In this document: positions 33,392 to 41,344 of the stretch, piece after piece
How positions within the stretch are numbered: the first letter of the stretch is position 1
Layout: every line of letters begins with the position of its first letter
Source: CALFMR01 sp035550595
GTDB lineage: Bacteria; Acidobacteriota; Vicinamibacteria; Vicinamibacterales; SCN-69-37
Direction of reading: 5' to 3'
Length of the DNA: 64,000 nt
Assembly (NCBI GenBank): GCA_035550595.1
Contig: DASZOV010000127.1
Location: forward strand, 1 to 64,000
Position numbers and translations under genes: made by a program
The notes under the pieces: generated by a model
Told to the model about the DNA's origin: nothing
What the model saw: the letters and a program-made list of their open reading frames with translations, nothing else
Databases searched by the model: none

Positions 33392-35049
33392 AAGGGTCGC
33401 TGTCGCTCGTTCTCGTCGCCGCCGTGCTCGCGCCCGTAGCCCTCGCGGGTCAGCGCCGCGGCGCCGCCCCGGCTTCGGCGCCCGTCTTCACCGACATCAC
33501 GAAAGCGGCCGGGATCAGCTTCGTGCACCAGTCGGGCGCGACGCCTGACAAGTACATGTACGAGACATTCGGATCGGGCGTCGCGTGGTTCGACTACGAC
33601 AACGACGGCTATCAGGATCTCTACTTCGTCAACGGCGCAGCCGGCGCGCCGAACGCGCTGTACCACAACAATCACGACGGCACGTTCACCGACGTCACGG
33701 TAAAAGCCGGCGTCGCGGGCATCGCCGGCCCGGCCGCATCGAAGGCGTACAAGACGGGCGTCGCCGTCGGCGATTACGACAACGACGGCTTCCTCGATCT
33801 CTACATCACCGGTTTCGGCGCCAACCTGCTCTACCACAACAACGGCAACGGGACGTTCACCGACGTCACGGCCAAGGCCGGCGTGGCGGGCAGCGCAACC
33901 GAATGGAGCACGAGCGCGGGCTTTTTCGATTATGACGGCGACGGCGATCTCGATCTCTACGTCGCCAACTACATCAACTTCCGGCGCACCGATAACCCGT
34001 ACTGCGGTTTCCAGAAACCGGGCTATCGCATGTACTGCAGCCCGACGATGTTCGATGGGACGGCGGATCGGCTGTTCCGCAACAACGGCAACGGGACGTT
34101 TACTGACGTCTCGCGCGCGGCCGGCATCGCCAATCCGTCGGGGAAGGGTTTGGGCGTCGTCTTCTGCGACGTGGACGCCGACGGTCGGCCGAACATCTAC
34201 GTCGCGAACGACCAGGTCCGCAACTTCCTCTACCACAACAACGGCAACGGCACGTTCCGCGACATCGCCTACGGCGCCGGCGTCGGCTTCGACGCCGACG
34301 GCAAGCCGCAGGCCGGCATGGGCGTCGACTGCGGCGACATCGACGGCGACCTGAAGCCCGACCTCTTCGTCACGAACTTCGAGGACGAGCTCGACACGCT
34401 CTACAAGAACCAGGGCGGCGGCCTGTTCGCGGACGTCTCGTCCACGATCGGCCTGCGGTCGAGTTATCTGCCGCTTGGCTTCGGCACCAAGCTCTTCGAC
34501 TACGACAACGACGGCGACCTCGACATCTACGTGACCAACGGCCACGTCGTCGACAACGTCGCGCTGTACCGGCCGACGTCGAGTTACGACCAGAAGGACT
34601 TGCTGTACGAGAACATCGGCGGCCGCTTCCGCGACATCTCGGCTCAGAGCGGACCGGCCTTCCAGGTCAAGCGTGTCGGCCGCGGCCTGGCGGTCGCGGA
34701 CTTCGACAACGACGGCGATCTCGACGTCGCGATCTCGAGCGTCGGCCGTCCGCCCGCACTCCTCCGCAACGACGCCCCGCCGCGCCACTGGCTGACGCTC
34801 GCGCTGCACGGCACGACCAGTAACCGCTTCGGCCTCGGCGCCCTCGTCACGGTCGAAGCCGGCGGGCACCGGCAGGCGCTCGAAGTGACGAACGTGGCGA
34901 GTTATCTCAGCAGCAACGACCTCCGCCTGCACGTCGGCCTCGGCGCAGCCACTTCGGCTTCACGCATCACGATCCGCTGGCCGAGCGGCAAGACGCAGAC
35001 GCTGACCAACGTCGCGGCGAATCAGATTCTGAGCGTTCAGGAACCGTAG
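33388..35049 (+). CDS. CRTAC1 family secreted FG-GAP/ASPIC protein
   Basis: The 553-residue protein has a signal peptide (LVLVAAVLAPVALA), repeated blades (DYDNDGYQDLYFVNG, DYDNDGFLDLYITG, DYDGDGDLDLYVANY, DVDADGRPNIYVAN, DYDNDGDLDIYVTNG) and a C-terminal ASPIC/UnbV domain with NRFGLGALVTVEAGG and ITIRWPSGKTQTL. It is coupled to the TPR gene. The last 246 bases of the gene plus 34 bases beyond are duplicated at 46032-46311, so this gene marks the left border of the island. Confidence 0.9.
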   Translation: MKGSLSLVLVAAVLAPVALAGQRRGAAPASAPVFTDITKAAGISFVHQSGATPDKYMYETFGSGVAWFDYDNDGYQDLYFVNGAAGAPNALYHNNHDGTFTDVTVKAGVAGIAGPAASKAYKTGVAVGDYDNDGFLDLYITGFGANLLYHNNGNGTFTDVTAKAGVAGSATEWSTSAGFFDYDGDGDLDLYVANYINFRRTDNPYCGFQKPGYRMYCSPTMFDGTADRLFRNNGNGTFTDVSRAAGIANPSGKGLGVVFCDVDADGRPNIYVANDQVRNFLYHNNGNGTFRDIAYGAGVGFDADGKPQAGMGVDCGDIDGDLKPDLFVTNFEDELDTLYKNQGGGLFADVSSTIGLRSSYLPLGFGTKLFDYDNDGDLDIYVTNGHVVDNVALYRPTSSYDQKDLLYENIGGRFRDISAQSGPAFQVKRVGRGLAVADFDNDGDLDVAISSVGRPPALLRNDAPPRHWLTLALHGTTSNRFGLGALVTVEAGGHRQALEVTNVASYLSSNDLRLHVGLGAATSASRITIRWPSGKTQTLTNVAANQILSVQEP

Positions 35050-35083
35050 GCGCCCGCGCGGTGTCAGTCATCACGCGGCCCGC
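34804..35083 (+). repeat. 280-bp direct repeat, left copy
   Basis: Aligns without gaps to 46032-46311; I count about 29 differences in 280 positions (about 90 percent identity). It covers the ASPIC end of the CRTAC1 gene, its stop, and the last 20 bases of the convergent cysC gene. The two copies flank a 10.9-kb gene block. Confidence 0.9.
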
Positions 35084-35657
35084 TGGACAGCGTCGGGGGC
35101 AACGGTTCCGGTCCGGGCCTCGACCGTGCTGCCATACCGGCGATGTGGGCCAGGAGATGATCGACACACCCATCAACGCCAACCGCGTCCGTGCGCAGCC
35201 GAATCTCGGGAGCGAGCGGCGGCTCGTACAGGGCGGAGATGCCAGTGAATTCGGCGATCTCGCCGCGGCGCGCGCGGGCGTAGAGCCCCTTGACGTCGCG
35301 CGCCTCACAGATCGGCAACGGCGCGTCGACGAAGGTTTCGACGAATTGTCCGGCCGTGAAGAGGCGGCGTACACGGTCGCGGTCAGCGCGTCGGGGCGAG
35401 ATCAACGCGACGATGGCGGTGACGCCCTCGTCGACGAGTAGCCGCGCAACCTCGCCAGCGCGGCGGACGTTCTCGGCTCGATCGGCCGCCGAGAACCCGA
35501 GGTCCTGACAAAGGCCGTGGCGGAGCACGTCGCCGTCGAGCACGCACGCGGCTCGTCCGCGTGCCGTGAGCGCCGTGTGCAGTGCGCGAGCCAGCGTCGT
35601 CTTGCCGGCGCCTGAGAAGCCAGTGAGCCAGATGGCATGGACGGGCGGCGCACTCAT
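35064..35657 (-). CDS. cysC: Adenylylsulfate (APS) kinase
   Basis: The 197-residue enzyme phosphorylates APS to PAPS, the sulfate donor. It has the Walker A loop GFSGAGKTTLA at residues 13-23, DGDVLRHGLCQDLGFSAADR for APS binding, ISPRRADRDRVRRLF, and the EARDVKGLYARARRGEIAEF lid with the FTGISALYEPP motif. No ATP sulfurylase is seen in the window. With a sulfotransferase gene 1.9 kb away in the same island it probably supplies PAPS for sulfation rather than for cysteine synthesis. It converges with the CRTAC1 gene. Confidence 0.93.
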   Translation of the reverse strand: MSAPPVHAIWLTGFSGAGKTTLARALHTALTARGRAACVLDGDVLRHGLCQDLGFSAADRAENVRRAGEVARLLVDEGVTAIVALISPRRADRDRVRRLFTAGQFVETFVDAPLPICEARDVKGLYARARRGEIAEFTGISALYEPPLAPEIRLRTDAVGVDGCVDHLLAHIAGMAARSRPGPEPLPPTLSSGPRDD

Positions 35658-35702
35658 TTCGTGTCCTCGTGATTATGCGCGCTGGGTTGCTATTGTACGG
35701 AG

Positions 35703-35724
35703 TTTACGTAAATTGCAATTGACA
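35703..35724 (+). promoter_or_regulatory. Palindrome and -35-like element between cysC and crp-type gene
   Basis: TTTACGTAAA at 35703-35712 is a perfect 10-bp palindrome between divergent genes, followed by TTGACA at 35719-35724, with a weak TGAATA -10 candidate at 35742-35747 before the regulator gene. On the minus strand TCCGTACAAT could serve cysC. Confidence 0.4.
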
Positions 35725-35754
35725 CAGCAAGCCCGCGTCCGTGAATATCGCGCC

Positions 35755-36411
35755 ATGGCTGCGTCGTCCGCATCGTGGCCGATCGAAGATCTTTTCGATG
35801 CGGTGGTCACCGTGCCCGCCGGACACATGCTCTTCATGGCCGGCGATCCGGTCACGCTCCTCTACTCCATCGTGTCGGGGATCGTGATCGGCTCGGTCTA
35901 CGCCGCGTCCGGTCGGGAGATTGCCGTCAGCCTTCGGTCAGCCGGATGGGTGTTGGGGGCCCACTCAGCTCTGGTGTCGGCGCCGCACTACGCCACGGCG
36001 AGAGCACTGACCGCCTGTACCCTCCGGACGATCGCATTGGATGGCTTTCTCGCGCTGACTCGGCGCGATTCCGGCGTGGGATTGTCGATCGCACGTATGG
36101 AAGCGCGTGAAGCTCACCTGCGTGCCAAATTGGTTCAACAGTTCGGCGTCGATGCGGAAGGTCGGCTGTTGCAGCAGTTGGCTCGACTCGCGCGTGCGGG
36201 CCTAACGTCGCGCGCCGACGGCAGCTTCGAGCTCCTCTGTGAGCCGACCCACGACCAGATCGCGCAACTCGCGATGACATCTCGTGAGACGGTGACTCGG
36301 CTGCTCGGCGAACTGTGCGCCCGCGGCATCTTGGCGCAGACGCGACGTCCCTATCGCATTCAGGCCGGCAGTCCGCTGCTCGAGGCCGTCGTCGACGCTG
36401 AACAGCCATAG
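35755..36411 (+). CDS. Crp/Fnr-family transcriptional regulator
   Basis: The 218-residue protein has a cyclic-nucleotide-binding-like beta roll (VPAGHMLFMAGDP, LLYSIVSGIVIG), a long dimer helix and a C-terminal HTH_Crp with THDQIAQLAMTSRETVTRLL. The cAMP-contact residues of true Crp are not evident, so the ligand is unknown. ATG at 35755 is preferred over an upstream frame that overlaps cysC. A near-perfect Crp-type site, TGTGA-N6-TCACT, occurs 48 bp after its stop, upstream of the sigma factor gene. Confidence 0.88.
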   Translation: MAASSASWPIEDLFDAVVTVPAGHMLFMAGDPVTLLYSIVSGIVIGSVYAASGREIAVSLRSAGWVLGAHSALVSAPHYATARALTACTLRTIALDGFLALTRRDSGVGLSIARMEAREAHLRAKLVQQFGVDAEGRLLQQLARLARAGLTSRADGSFELLCEPTHDQIAQLAMTSRETVTRLLGELCARGILAQTRRPYRIQAGSPLLEAVVDAEQP

Positions 36412-36459
36412 GACTGAGGTACCCACAGACGGGGCACGCTACAGGGCATTTTCGTAACG

Positions 36460-36475
36460 TGTGAGCAAAGTCACT
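36460..36475. promoter_or_regulatory. Crp/Fnr-type binding site
   Basis: TGTGAGCAAAGTCACT matches the Crp consensus TGTGA-N6-TCACA at nine of ten positions. It is in the 226-base spacer 36412-36637 between the Crp-type gene and the ECF sigma gene. The spacer also holds CAGACCG/CGGTCTG inverted repeats at about 36570-36595, again suggesting regulation. Confidence 0.55.
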
Positions 36476-36637
36476 GACGCCGCTCATGCCGCGCCGCATA
36501 CTGCGATTCCCCCGTTGCGTGCGGCAACTTCGAGGCCGAACGGCGGGCGCTCCCGCTCCCCAGACCGTTGGTGTGCCGGTCTGTGTGCATGTTTGTGTCC
36601 AGACCGGCCAGTCGCGCATAGATGGCGGAGGCGTGGC

Positions 36638-37315
36638 ATGTCGTCGTGGAAGGACGGACTCGACGGCTATCTCGCGGCATTGCACACGGCCGCTCGGCAG
36701 GGGGACGACAACGCTCGGGAGGAATTCACTGCGATCCTCCTCAGGGCACTGCGCTCGATCCTCAAGGCCCGTGCGCCTCGTCTCGACGACGGCATGATTG
36801 CCGATGCGGCAGAAGACGCCATTCTCAAGTGCCTGCGGAACCAGCCACCGTACGATCCCGCGCGGGGCGCGTTGGTCGGCTTCGTCGTAACGATCGCCAT
36901 CAACCGCCTCCGTGACCTGATCCGCAGCGTCAAGCGTCGTCGGAAACACGAGGCCGAGCTCTACCAGGAATTGTTCGATCATGCATCTACCATCGAGGAA
37001 CCTCCCGCCTACGGCCTCAACGGGCATCATCTGAACGGGACAACAGCCAGCGCGCCGGTTTTCGACGACGTGGCATGGACGGACATTCTTGAAAGCGGCG
37101 ATCTCCACCTGACGCCAGCAGAGCATCGTTTCCTCGAAGCGCGCTTCGCCGGCGAGCACCGGGCGGAAGTTCTGGCGGACCTGCTCGGCGGCGGCGGTCG
37201 CTCGGTACATGAACAGCGACGGCTCGTGAAACGCACCACGGATCGGCTTCGACTACGCCTTCGCCGATTCCTGACCCGACAAGGCGGGTCACTGTCGGAT
37301 CAACAGCCGTTGTGA
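36638..37315 (+). CDS. ECF-like sigma factor
   Basis: The 225-residue protein has region 2 at about 20-110 (EEFTAILLRALRSILKARAP, DAAEDAILKCLRNQPPYDPA, WITH-like VGFVVTIAINRLRDLIRSVK) and a region 4-like HTH near 160-215 (LTPAEHRFLEARFAGEHRAE, then EQRRLVKRTTDRLRLRL). A GGAGG sits 6 nt before the ATG. It stands at the head of the peptide cluster and probably drives it. No anti-sigma factor gene is seen. Neighbouring Crp-type site suggests it is itself regulated. Confidence 0.8.
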   Translation: MSSWKDGLDGYLAALHTAARQGDDNAREEFTAILLRALRSILKARAPRLDDGMIADAAEDAILKCLRNQPPYDPARGALVGFVVTIAINRLRDLIRSVKRRRKHEAELYQELFDHASTIEEPPAYGLNGHHLNGTTASAPVFDDVAWTDILESGDLHLTPAEHRFLEARFAGEHRAEVLADLLGGGGRSVHEQRRLVKRTTDRLRLRLRRFLTRQGGSLSDQQPL

Positions 37316-37384
37316 CGAAGCGCCGAATGACGGTGCCGAAGCGACATCTTCGCGCTCGGGCCGGTCGCTCACGACCAGAGCCGC

Positions 37385-37543
37385 ATGTCGCACTTCGCAC
37401 TTCCGTTCGTATATATGGCAGAAGCTCGAACCAACACCAACGTTGCAGGTCACATGGCGCTTCAGGCATTGCGAATGTCCTGCCCGCGCGACGGTCACGT
37501 TCGAACAGCCGTCCTGGTGGTGCCTGACGAGGGACGCCGATGA
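37385..37543 (+). CDS. Possible 52-residue ORF coupled to sulfotransferase
   Basis: In the 224-base spacer 37316-37539 an ATG opens 52 codons (MSHFALPFVYMAEART ...) whose TGA overlaps the sulfotransferase ATG as ATGA. The overlap suggests coupled translation. It has a single Cys, no signal peptide and no recognised domain, and its ribosome-binding site is weak. It may be chance; otherwise it is a candidate small component of the cluster. Confidence 0.3.
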   Translation: MSHFALPFVYMAEARTNTNVAGHMALQALRMSCPRDGHVRTAVLVVPDEGRR

Positions 37544-38457
37544 CGCTAATGGAATCCGTGAATCGTGCCGCTCACGACGACAGCTCACCTGCCGCGACTG
37601 TAGCCGACCATTCCACGTGGCCCGCGTTCATCGTCGGCTGCCATCGGTCGGGGACGACACTGTTGCGGTACTTGCTCGACGCGCATCCGGCCCTAGCCTG
37701 TCCTCCGGAATCGAAGTTTCTGGCTGCGTTCGGCGACGTGCTGACTTATCCACAGGCGATGCGTGGCCTTCTGTCCCTCGGCATCGGCCCCGATCGCCTT
37801 CTTGCCGATCTGCGGCGGATGATCGAAGCCTTCTTCCAGGAATACGCTGCCCGGCACGGTAAGCGGCGCTGGATTGACAAGACGCCGAATTACGTGCGGC
37901 TATTGCCGTTCCTCGACGCGTTGTTCAGCCACGAGGTACTGTTCCTTCTCATGATTCGCCACCCGCTCGACACGGCGGATTCGCTGGCGAACGTGCCCGC
38001 ATTCAACCTGGACGAGCCCGAGGATCCAGACATCGCGGCAAGCGTCGAACGGCACGGGCTCGATCGGGCGGCGTGGGTCCGCCACTGGGTCGATACCGCC
38101 GACACGCTCGCCTGGTTCGGAGCGCACACGCCGGCGCGCACCCAGTTCGTGCGTTATGAGGCGCTCGTGATGGAGCCAGCGCGGACGCTCGAAGAGGTGC
38201 TCGGGTTCCTCGGCGAAGCGCGATCGCACGAAGTCATTGCCGATCTCATCGATGGGGCCTTCACGCGACGGCATCCGCCCGGCTACGAAGACGCCAAAAT
38301 CAGGGACTCGCACGCGATCCATCAAGCGAGTATCGGCAAATGGACCCACTGGCCGACAGCCGAAGTCGACCGCCTCTGGGCGATTGCCGCAGATGTAGCG
38401 GGGCTCATGGGCTACGCATCCCCGTGGACCGAAAGCGAGATCTATGGCGTCGCCTGA
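37540..38457 (+). CDS. PAPS-dependent sulfotransferase
   Basis: The 305-residue protein has the 5'-phosphosulfate loop GCHRSGTTLLRYLLD near residues 33-47, the 3'-phosphate motif RHPLDTADSLANVPAF near 140, and a WIDKTPNYVRLLP segment typical of bacterial sulfotransferase family proteins, some of which sulfate peptide tyrosines. No signal peptide, so it acts in the cytoplasm. Its 3' end overlaps the next gene by 14 nt. With cysC in the same island and tyrosines in the Cys-rich peptide, peptide sulfation is a reasonable but unproved role. Confidence 0.87.
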   Translation: MTLMESVNRAAHDDSSPAATVADHSTWPAFIVGCHRSGTTLLRYLLDAHPALACPPESKFLAAFGDVLTYPQAMRGLLSLGIGPDRLLADLRRMIEAFFQEYAARHGKRRWIDKTPNYVRLLPFLDALFSHEVLFLLMIRHPLDTADSLANVPAFNLDEPEDPDIAASVERHGLDRAAWVRHWVDTADTLAWFGAHTPARTQFVRYEALVMEPARTLEEVLGFLGEARSHEVIADLIDGAFTRRHPPGYEDAKIRDSHAIHQASIGKWTHWPTAEVDRLWAIAADVAGLMGYASPWTESEIYGVA

Positions 38458-40205
38458 AGGCTTCTACGCCGTGCCCGCCTCGGTCTTCCCTGTAGGAGGT
38501 AACGAGTGCCTCATCCTCGATCGCCATAACGGATCCGTCCGGCATGTCGATACGCTCGCGGCGCGCGCGCTTGGCTGTTGCCAAGGCGTGCGGCCACTCG
38601 AGGCACACGCGGCCGCGATGCTGCATGCGGGCGTGAGTGCGAACCCGGCAGTGATCGTCAAGGTCGTTGAACGGCTGCTGGAGCTCGAATTGCTGAGAAG
38701 CTGGACGTGGCGGCCACCAGACGGCCAAGCCAGCGCTGAACCCGGCGAGATCGACACGGTCGCAATTGTTACAGCCGATCGGCCCAAGATGCTGGCCCGC
38801 TGTCTAGACGCGATCGTTCGGCACTGCCGCCGCTGGGACCACGCGCCACGACTACTCGTGGTGGACGGCTCTCGGCAGGAGGCCGATGCCACGCGACAGG
38901 TCGTCTGCCAAGCAGCCACCGAGTCGCTCGGTCGGGTCGAGTACATCGGCCAGACCGAGGCTGCTCGCCTCCGCCGGGCGTTCGCAGACGAGCACATCCC
39001 CCGCGGACGTTCTGGACTTCGCACTGACGCCCGGAGAGATCGGCGCCAACCGGAATCTTGCACTACTGTCCACGGTCGGCGAGCGGGTGCTCATGGTGGA
39101 CGACGACGTACTCCTCCAACCCTGGGCACTCGAAGACGCCAAGGACGAGGTCGCGCTCGTGGGCCACGAGGACCCGCGAGAGTGGCGGTTCTTCGAGACG
39201 AGGCAGGAGGCGCTACAGGGCGCCCATTGCACTGATGTGGATCTGCTCGCGACACATGGATCTCTACTCGGTCGACGCCTCGCGGACATCCTGACGCAAG
39301 GCGCGCCTGCCCTTGAGACGGCCTGTCAGCACATGATCGCGGCCGTACAGAATCCCGGCGACCTGACAATTCGATTAACGTTCGCTGGGCTGGCCGGAGA
39401 TTCGGCGAGGTACTGCGCCACGCGACTTCTACTGTCGCGCGGGCGCATCCGGCAGCAACTGCTTTTTGACGTGCGCTCGTTGGCGCTAGCGACTACCACC
39501 CGTGAGGTCCACTGGATTCCGACGCGGCTCTCTATTACGCACGACGCCGCGTGCGTCGGATACTGCATGGGTTTGTTGAACGTGGACACTCTGCCGCCTT
39601 TTCTTCCCGTCGGCCGCAACGAGGACGGCGTCTTCGGGCTGACGCTCCGCACTACCGACGATCGGTCTCTCTCTGCGCATTTACCTTTTGGTGTTATCCA
39701 CGACTCACGACGCTCTTCGCACTACAGCGCAGACGAAGTCATACCTTCAGCGCGCCACCTCAGGCCATCGGACGCCCTGATGTCCCTCACGTCCATGCTG
39801 CGGGGCGCGACCCCTCCCATCTTCGACCTTTCTGCCGGGTTTCTGCCGACCGTTGGCCGCACATTCATCGCATGGAGCGATCTCGATGCGCAGGATCTCG
39901 CTATGCTTGTCGCTGAGGCCGGGCTACGATTTCGATGTCCGGAGATTGCCGCTTCATCAGATCGTTGCGTAACAGGCGGGACCAGCAACAATGACCTGTA
40001 CACTCGGAAGATTGACGACTACCGAGAGGTTTTTCTCGAAAGCGCGGCACGGCATGACTTCTGGCCGTTCGATCACTCCACGCATGGCTCACACGGTGAA
40101 TTTCGGCAGCTCCTTCGAGCTTGGGGCCGCCTACTCATGCACTGGACGCACATTCGTGACTGCGCTCTTGCCTACGTCGCGCCCTCAACGGTAATGAGGT
40201 TCTAA
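38444..40205 (+). CDS. PqqD/RRE-like plus glycosyltransferase protein, apparent frameshift
   Basis: Residues 1-85 resemble a PqqD-type peptide-recognition domain (CLILDRHNGSVRHVDTLAAR, then VIVKVVERLLELELLRSW). A GT-A-like part follows: DTVAIVTADRPKMLARCLDA, LLVVDGS, GEIGANRNLALLS and VLMVDDDVLL with a DxD-type motif, then about 300 less familiar residues. The frame breaks at a run of five C at 38998-39002: removing one C joins DEHIP to ADVLDFALTPGEIG and gives 586 residues. This is a recent mutation, a sequence error, or less likely programmed frameshifting. It overlaps the sulfotransferase and lies 2 nt before the DsbA-like gene. Confidence 0.75.
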
Positions 40206-40207
40206 TC

Positions 40208-40933
40208 ATGCCCGCTTCTAGACGATTTGCATTCCACCCCGGCTGGCGCGACGTGCTTGATGTTTCTGCCGGCCTTGTGATGATAGTGGCCTCGCTCCTC
40301 CTCGTGTGGCGCAGCGTTGCCCCAGCCAAGGCACCGAGTTCCCAGACGTCCGCGCCGGCGGTTCCTAGCGCACCGCTACCGCTCGAAGGCCTACCCACTA
40401 CTGGCTCGATGAGCGCGCGTGCTGTAATGCTCGTCTTCTCCGATTTTCAATGTCCGTTCTGTGCGCACTTTGCGACGGACACAATGCCTGCCATCCGTAC
40501 CAAGTACGTCACTCCGGGCCTGCTGCGAGTCGTGTTTCGAAACCTGCCGCTTCCCATTCATAGCCACGCCGAACACGCCGCCGAGGGGGCGCAATGCGCC
40601 TTTGAGCAAGGTCGCTTCTGGGCCATGCACGACATTCTCTTCGCGCAGCCGTCGTCTCTAGACGATCTCGACAGCACTGCAGCCACGATCGGCCTCGACG
40701 TCCCAGCATTTCGTCGGTGCATGGCGAAGAGCTCGACGGCCACTCGCGTTACACAGGACAGTCAGCTAGCCGCAACGATCGGGCTTCGAGCCACACCGTC
40801 GTTTATATTTGGAACGACCACTGATTCAACGACCATGCTTTCATCAACTGTAATTGTTGGCGCCAAATCAACAGCCGACTTTTTCAGCGTAATTGACGGC
40901 CTCCTGTCGACGCTACAACGACAGCACACATAG
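40208..40933 (+). CDS. Membrane-anchored DsbA-like thiol oxidoreductase
   Basis: The 241-residue protein has an N-terminal membrane anchor at about 18-35 (VSAGLVMIVASLLLVW), a short linker and a thioredoxin/DsbA-like domain with the active site C82-P-F-C85 in FSDFQCPFC, the PLPIHSHAEHAAEGAQCAFEQ helices and a cis-Pro loop ATPSFIFG. Such proteins form or isomerise disulfides outside the membrane. It lies just before the gene for the 10-Cys secreted peptide, its likely substrate. GC content drops from this gene onward. Confidence 0.9.
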   Translation: MPASRRFAFHPGWRDVLDVSAGLVMIVASLLLVWRSVAPAKAPSSQTSAPAVPSAPLPLEGLPTTGSMSARAVMLVFSDFQCPFCAHFATDTMPAIRTKYVTPGLLRVVFRNLPLPIHSHAEHAAEGAQCAFEQGRFWAMHDILFAQPSSLDDLDSTAATIGLDVPAFRRCMAKSSTATRVTQDSQLAATIGLRATPSFIFGTTTDSTTMLSSTVIVGAKSTADFFSVIDGLLSTLQRQHT

Positions 40934-40989
40934 GCCATGAGTATGCCTCGTAATGTTGACTCTGACATAACTGTGCGAAAGGAGATACC

Positions 40990-41229
40990 ATGAACGTGAC
41001 GTCTCGTCTGATTCGCAACTCGTCATTTGCCGCGCTAATAGCGACGCTTCCACTCGCACATGCCGCCGTGCGTCCTGTGGACGCGCTTACCTGCGTTGAC
41101 CACTGCTACGATTGCCAGATCATCTACGTCAATTGCCTCGCTTGCAGCGGCTCAGGCTGTGACATGGTTGGTTATGGGTGCTCAGGAGGATGCTGGGACT
41201 GCGGCTCTGGCGTCGAGTGTGGAAGCTGA
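40990..41229 (+). CDS. Secreted cysteine-rich peptide (10 Cys), candidate precursor
   Basis: A 79-residue product with a strong ribosome-binding site (AAAGGAG 5 nt before the ATG). Residues 1-25 form a Sec signal peptide (SSFAALIATLPLAHA). The rest, about 54 residues, has 10 cysteines in the order C-x3-C-x2-C-x6-C-x2-C-x4-C-x6-C-x3-C-x2-C-x5-C; CVDHCYDC and CSGGCWDC are a repeated CxxxCxxC unit. It also has three Tyr and many Gly/Ser, possible sites for sulfation or glycosylation. I know no homologous family. A hairpin follows the stop. It is likely the product processed by the surrounding enzymes. Confidence 0.8.
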   Translation: MNVTSRLIRNSSFAALIATLPLAHAAVRPVDALTCVDHCYDCQIIYVNCLACSGSGCDMVGYGCSGGCWDCGSGVECGS

Positions 41230-41266
41230 TTGGATAACGGGACGCAGCTTGTCGATGGGCGCTCAC

Positions 41267-41308
41267 GCGGTCACTGCTTTTGTCTATCTGTGGACAGACA
41301 GTGACCGC
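41267..41308 (+). terminator. Hairpin after the peptide gene (attenuator-like)
   Basis: GCGGTCACTG (41267-41276) and CAGTGACCGC (41299-41308) pair perfectly; an inner TGTC/GACA pair extends the stem. It starts 37 nt after the peptide stop, and a smaller CCAGC/GCTGG hairpin follows at 41316-41328. There is no T-run. Such a stem would protect the peptide mRNA or reduce read-through into the lipoprotein and permease genes, as is common after precursor-peptide genes. Confidence 0.55.
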
Positions 41309-41344
41309 CTGGCGTCCAGCCATGCTGGCTTTGACACATAATAA

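Noticed and set aside
33271..34932. A 553-codon minus-strand ORF opposite the CRTAC1 gene
   Set aside because: It is a Val/Ala/Asp mirror of the repeated DxDxDG codons with no domain; the plus-strand protein is clearly real.
38444..40205. Programmed ribosomal frameshifting in the glycosyltransferase-like gene
   Set aside because: The C5 run lacks a clear slippery heptamer in the needed +1 context, a following stimulatory structure or an upstream stop that would favour it; error or mutation is simpler.
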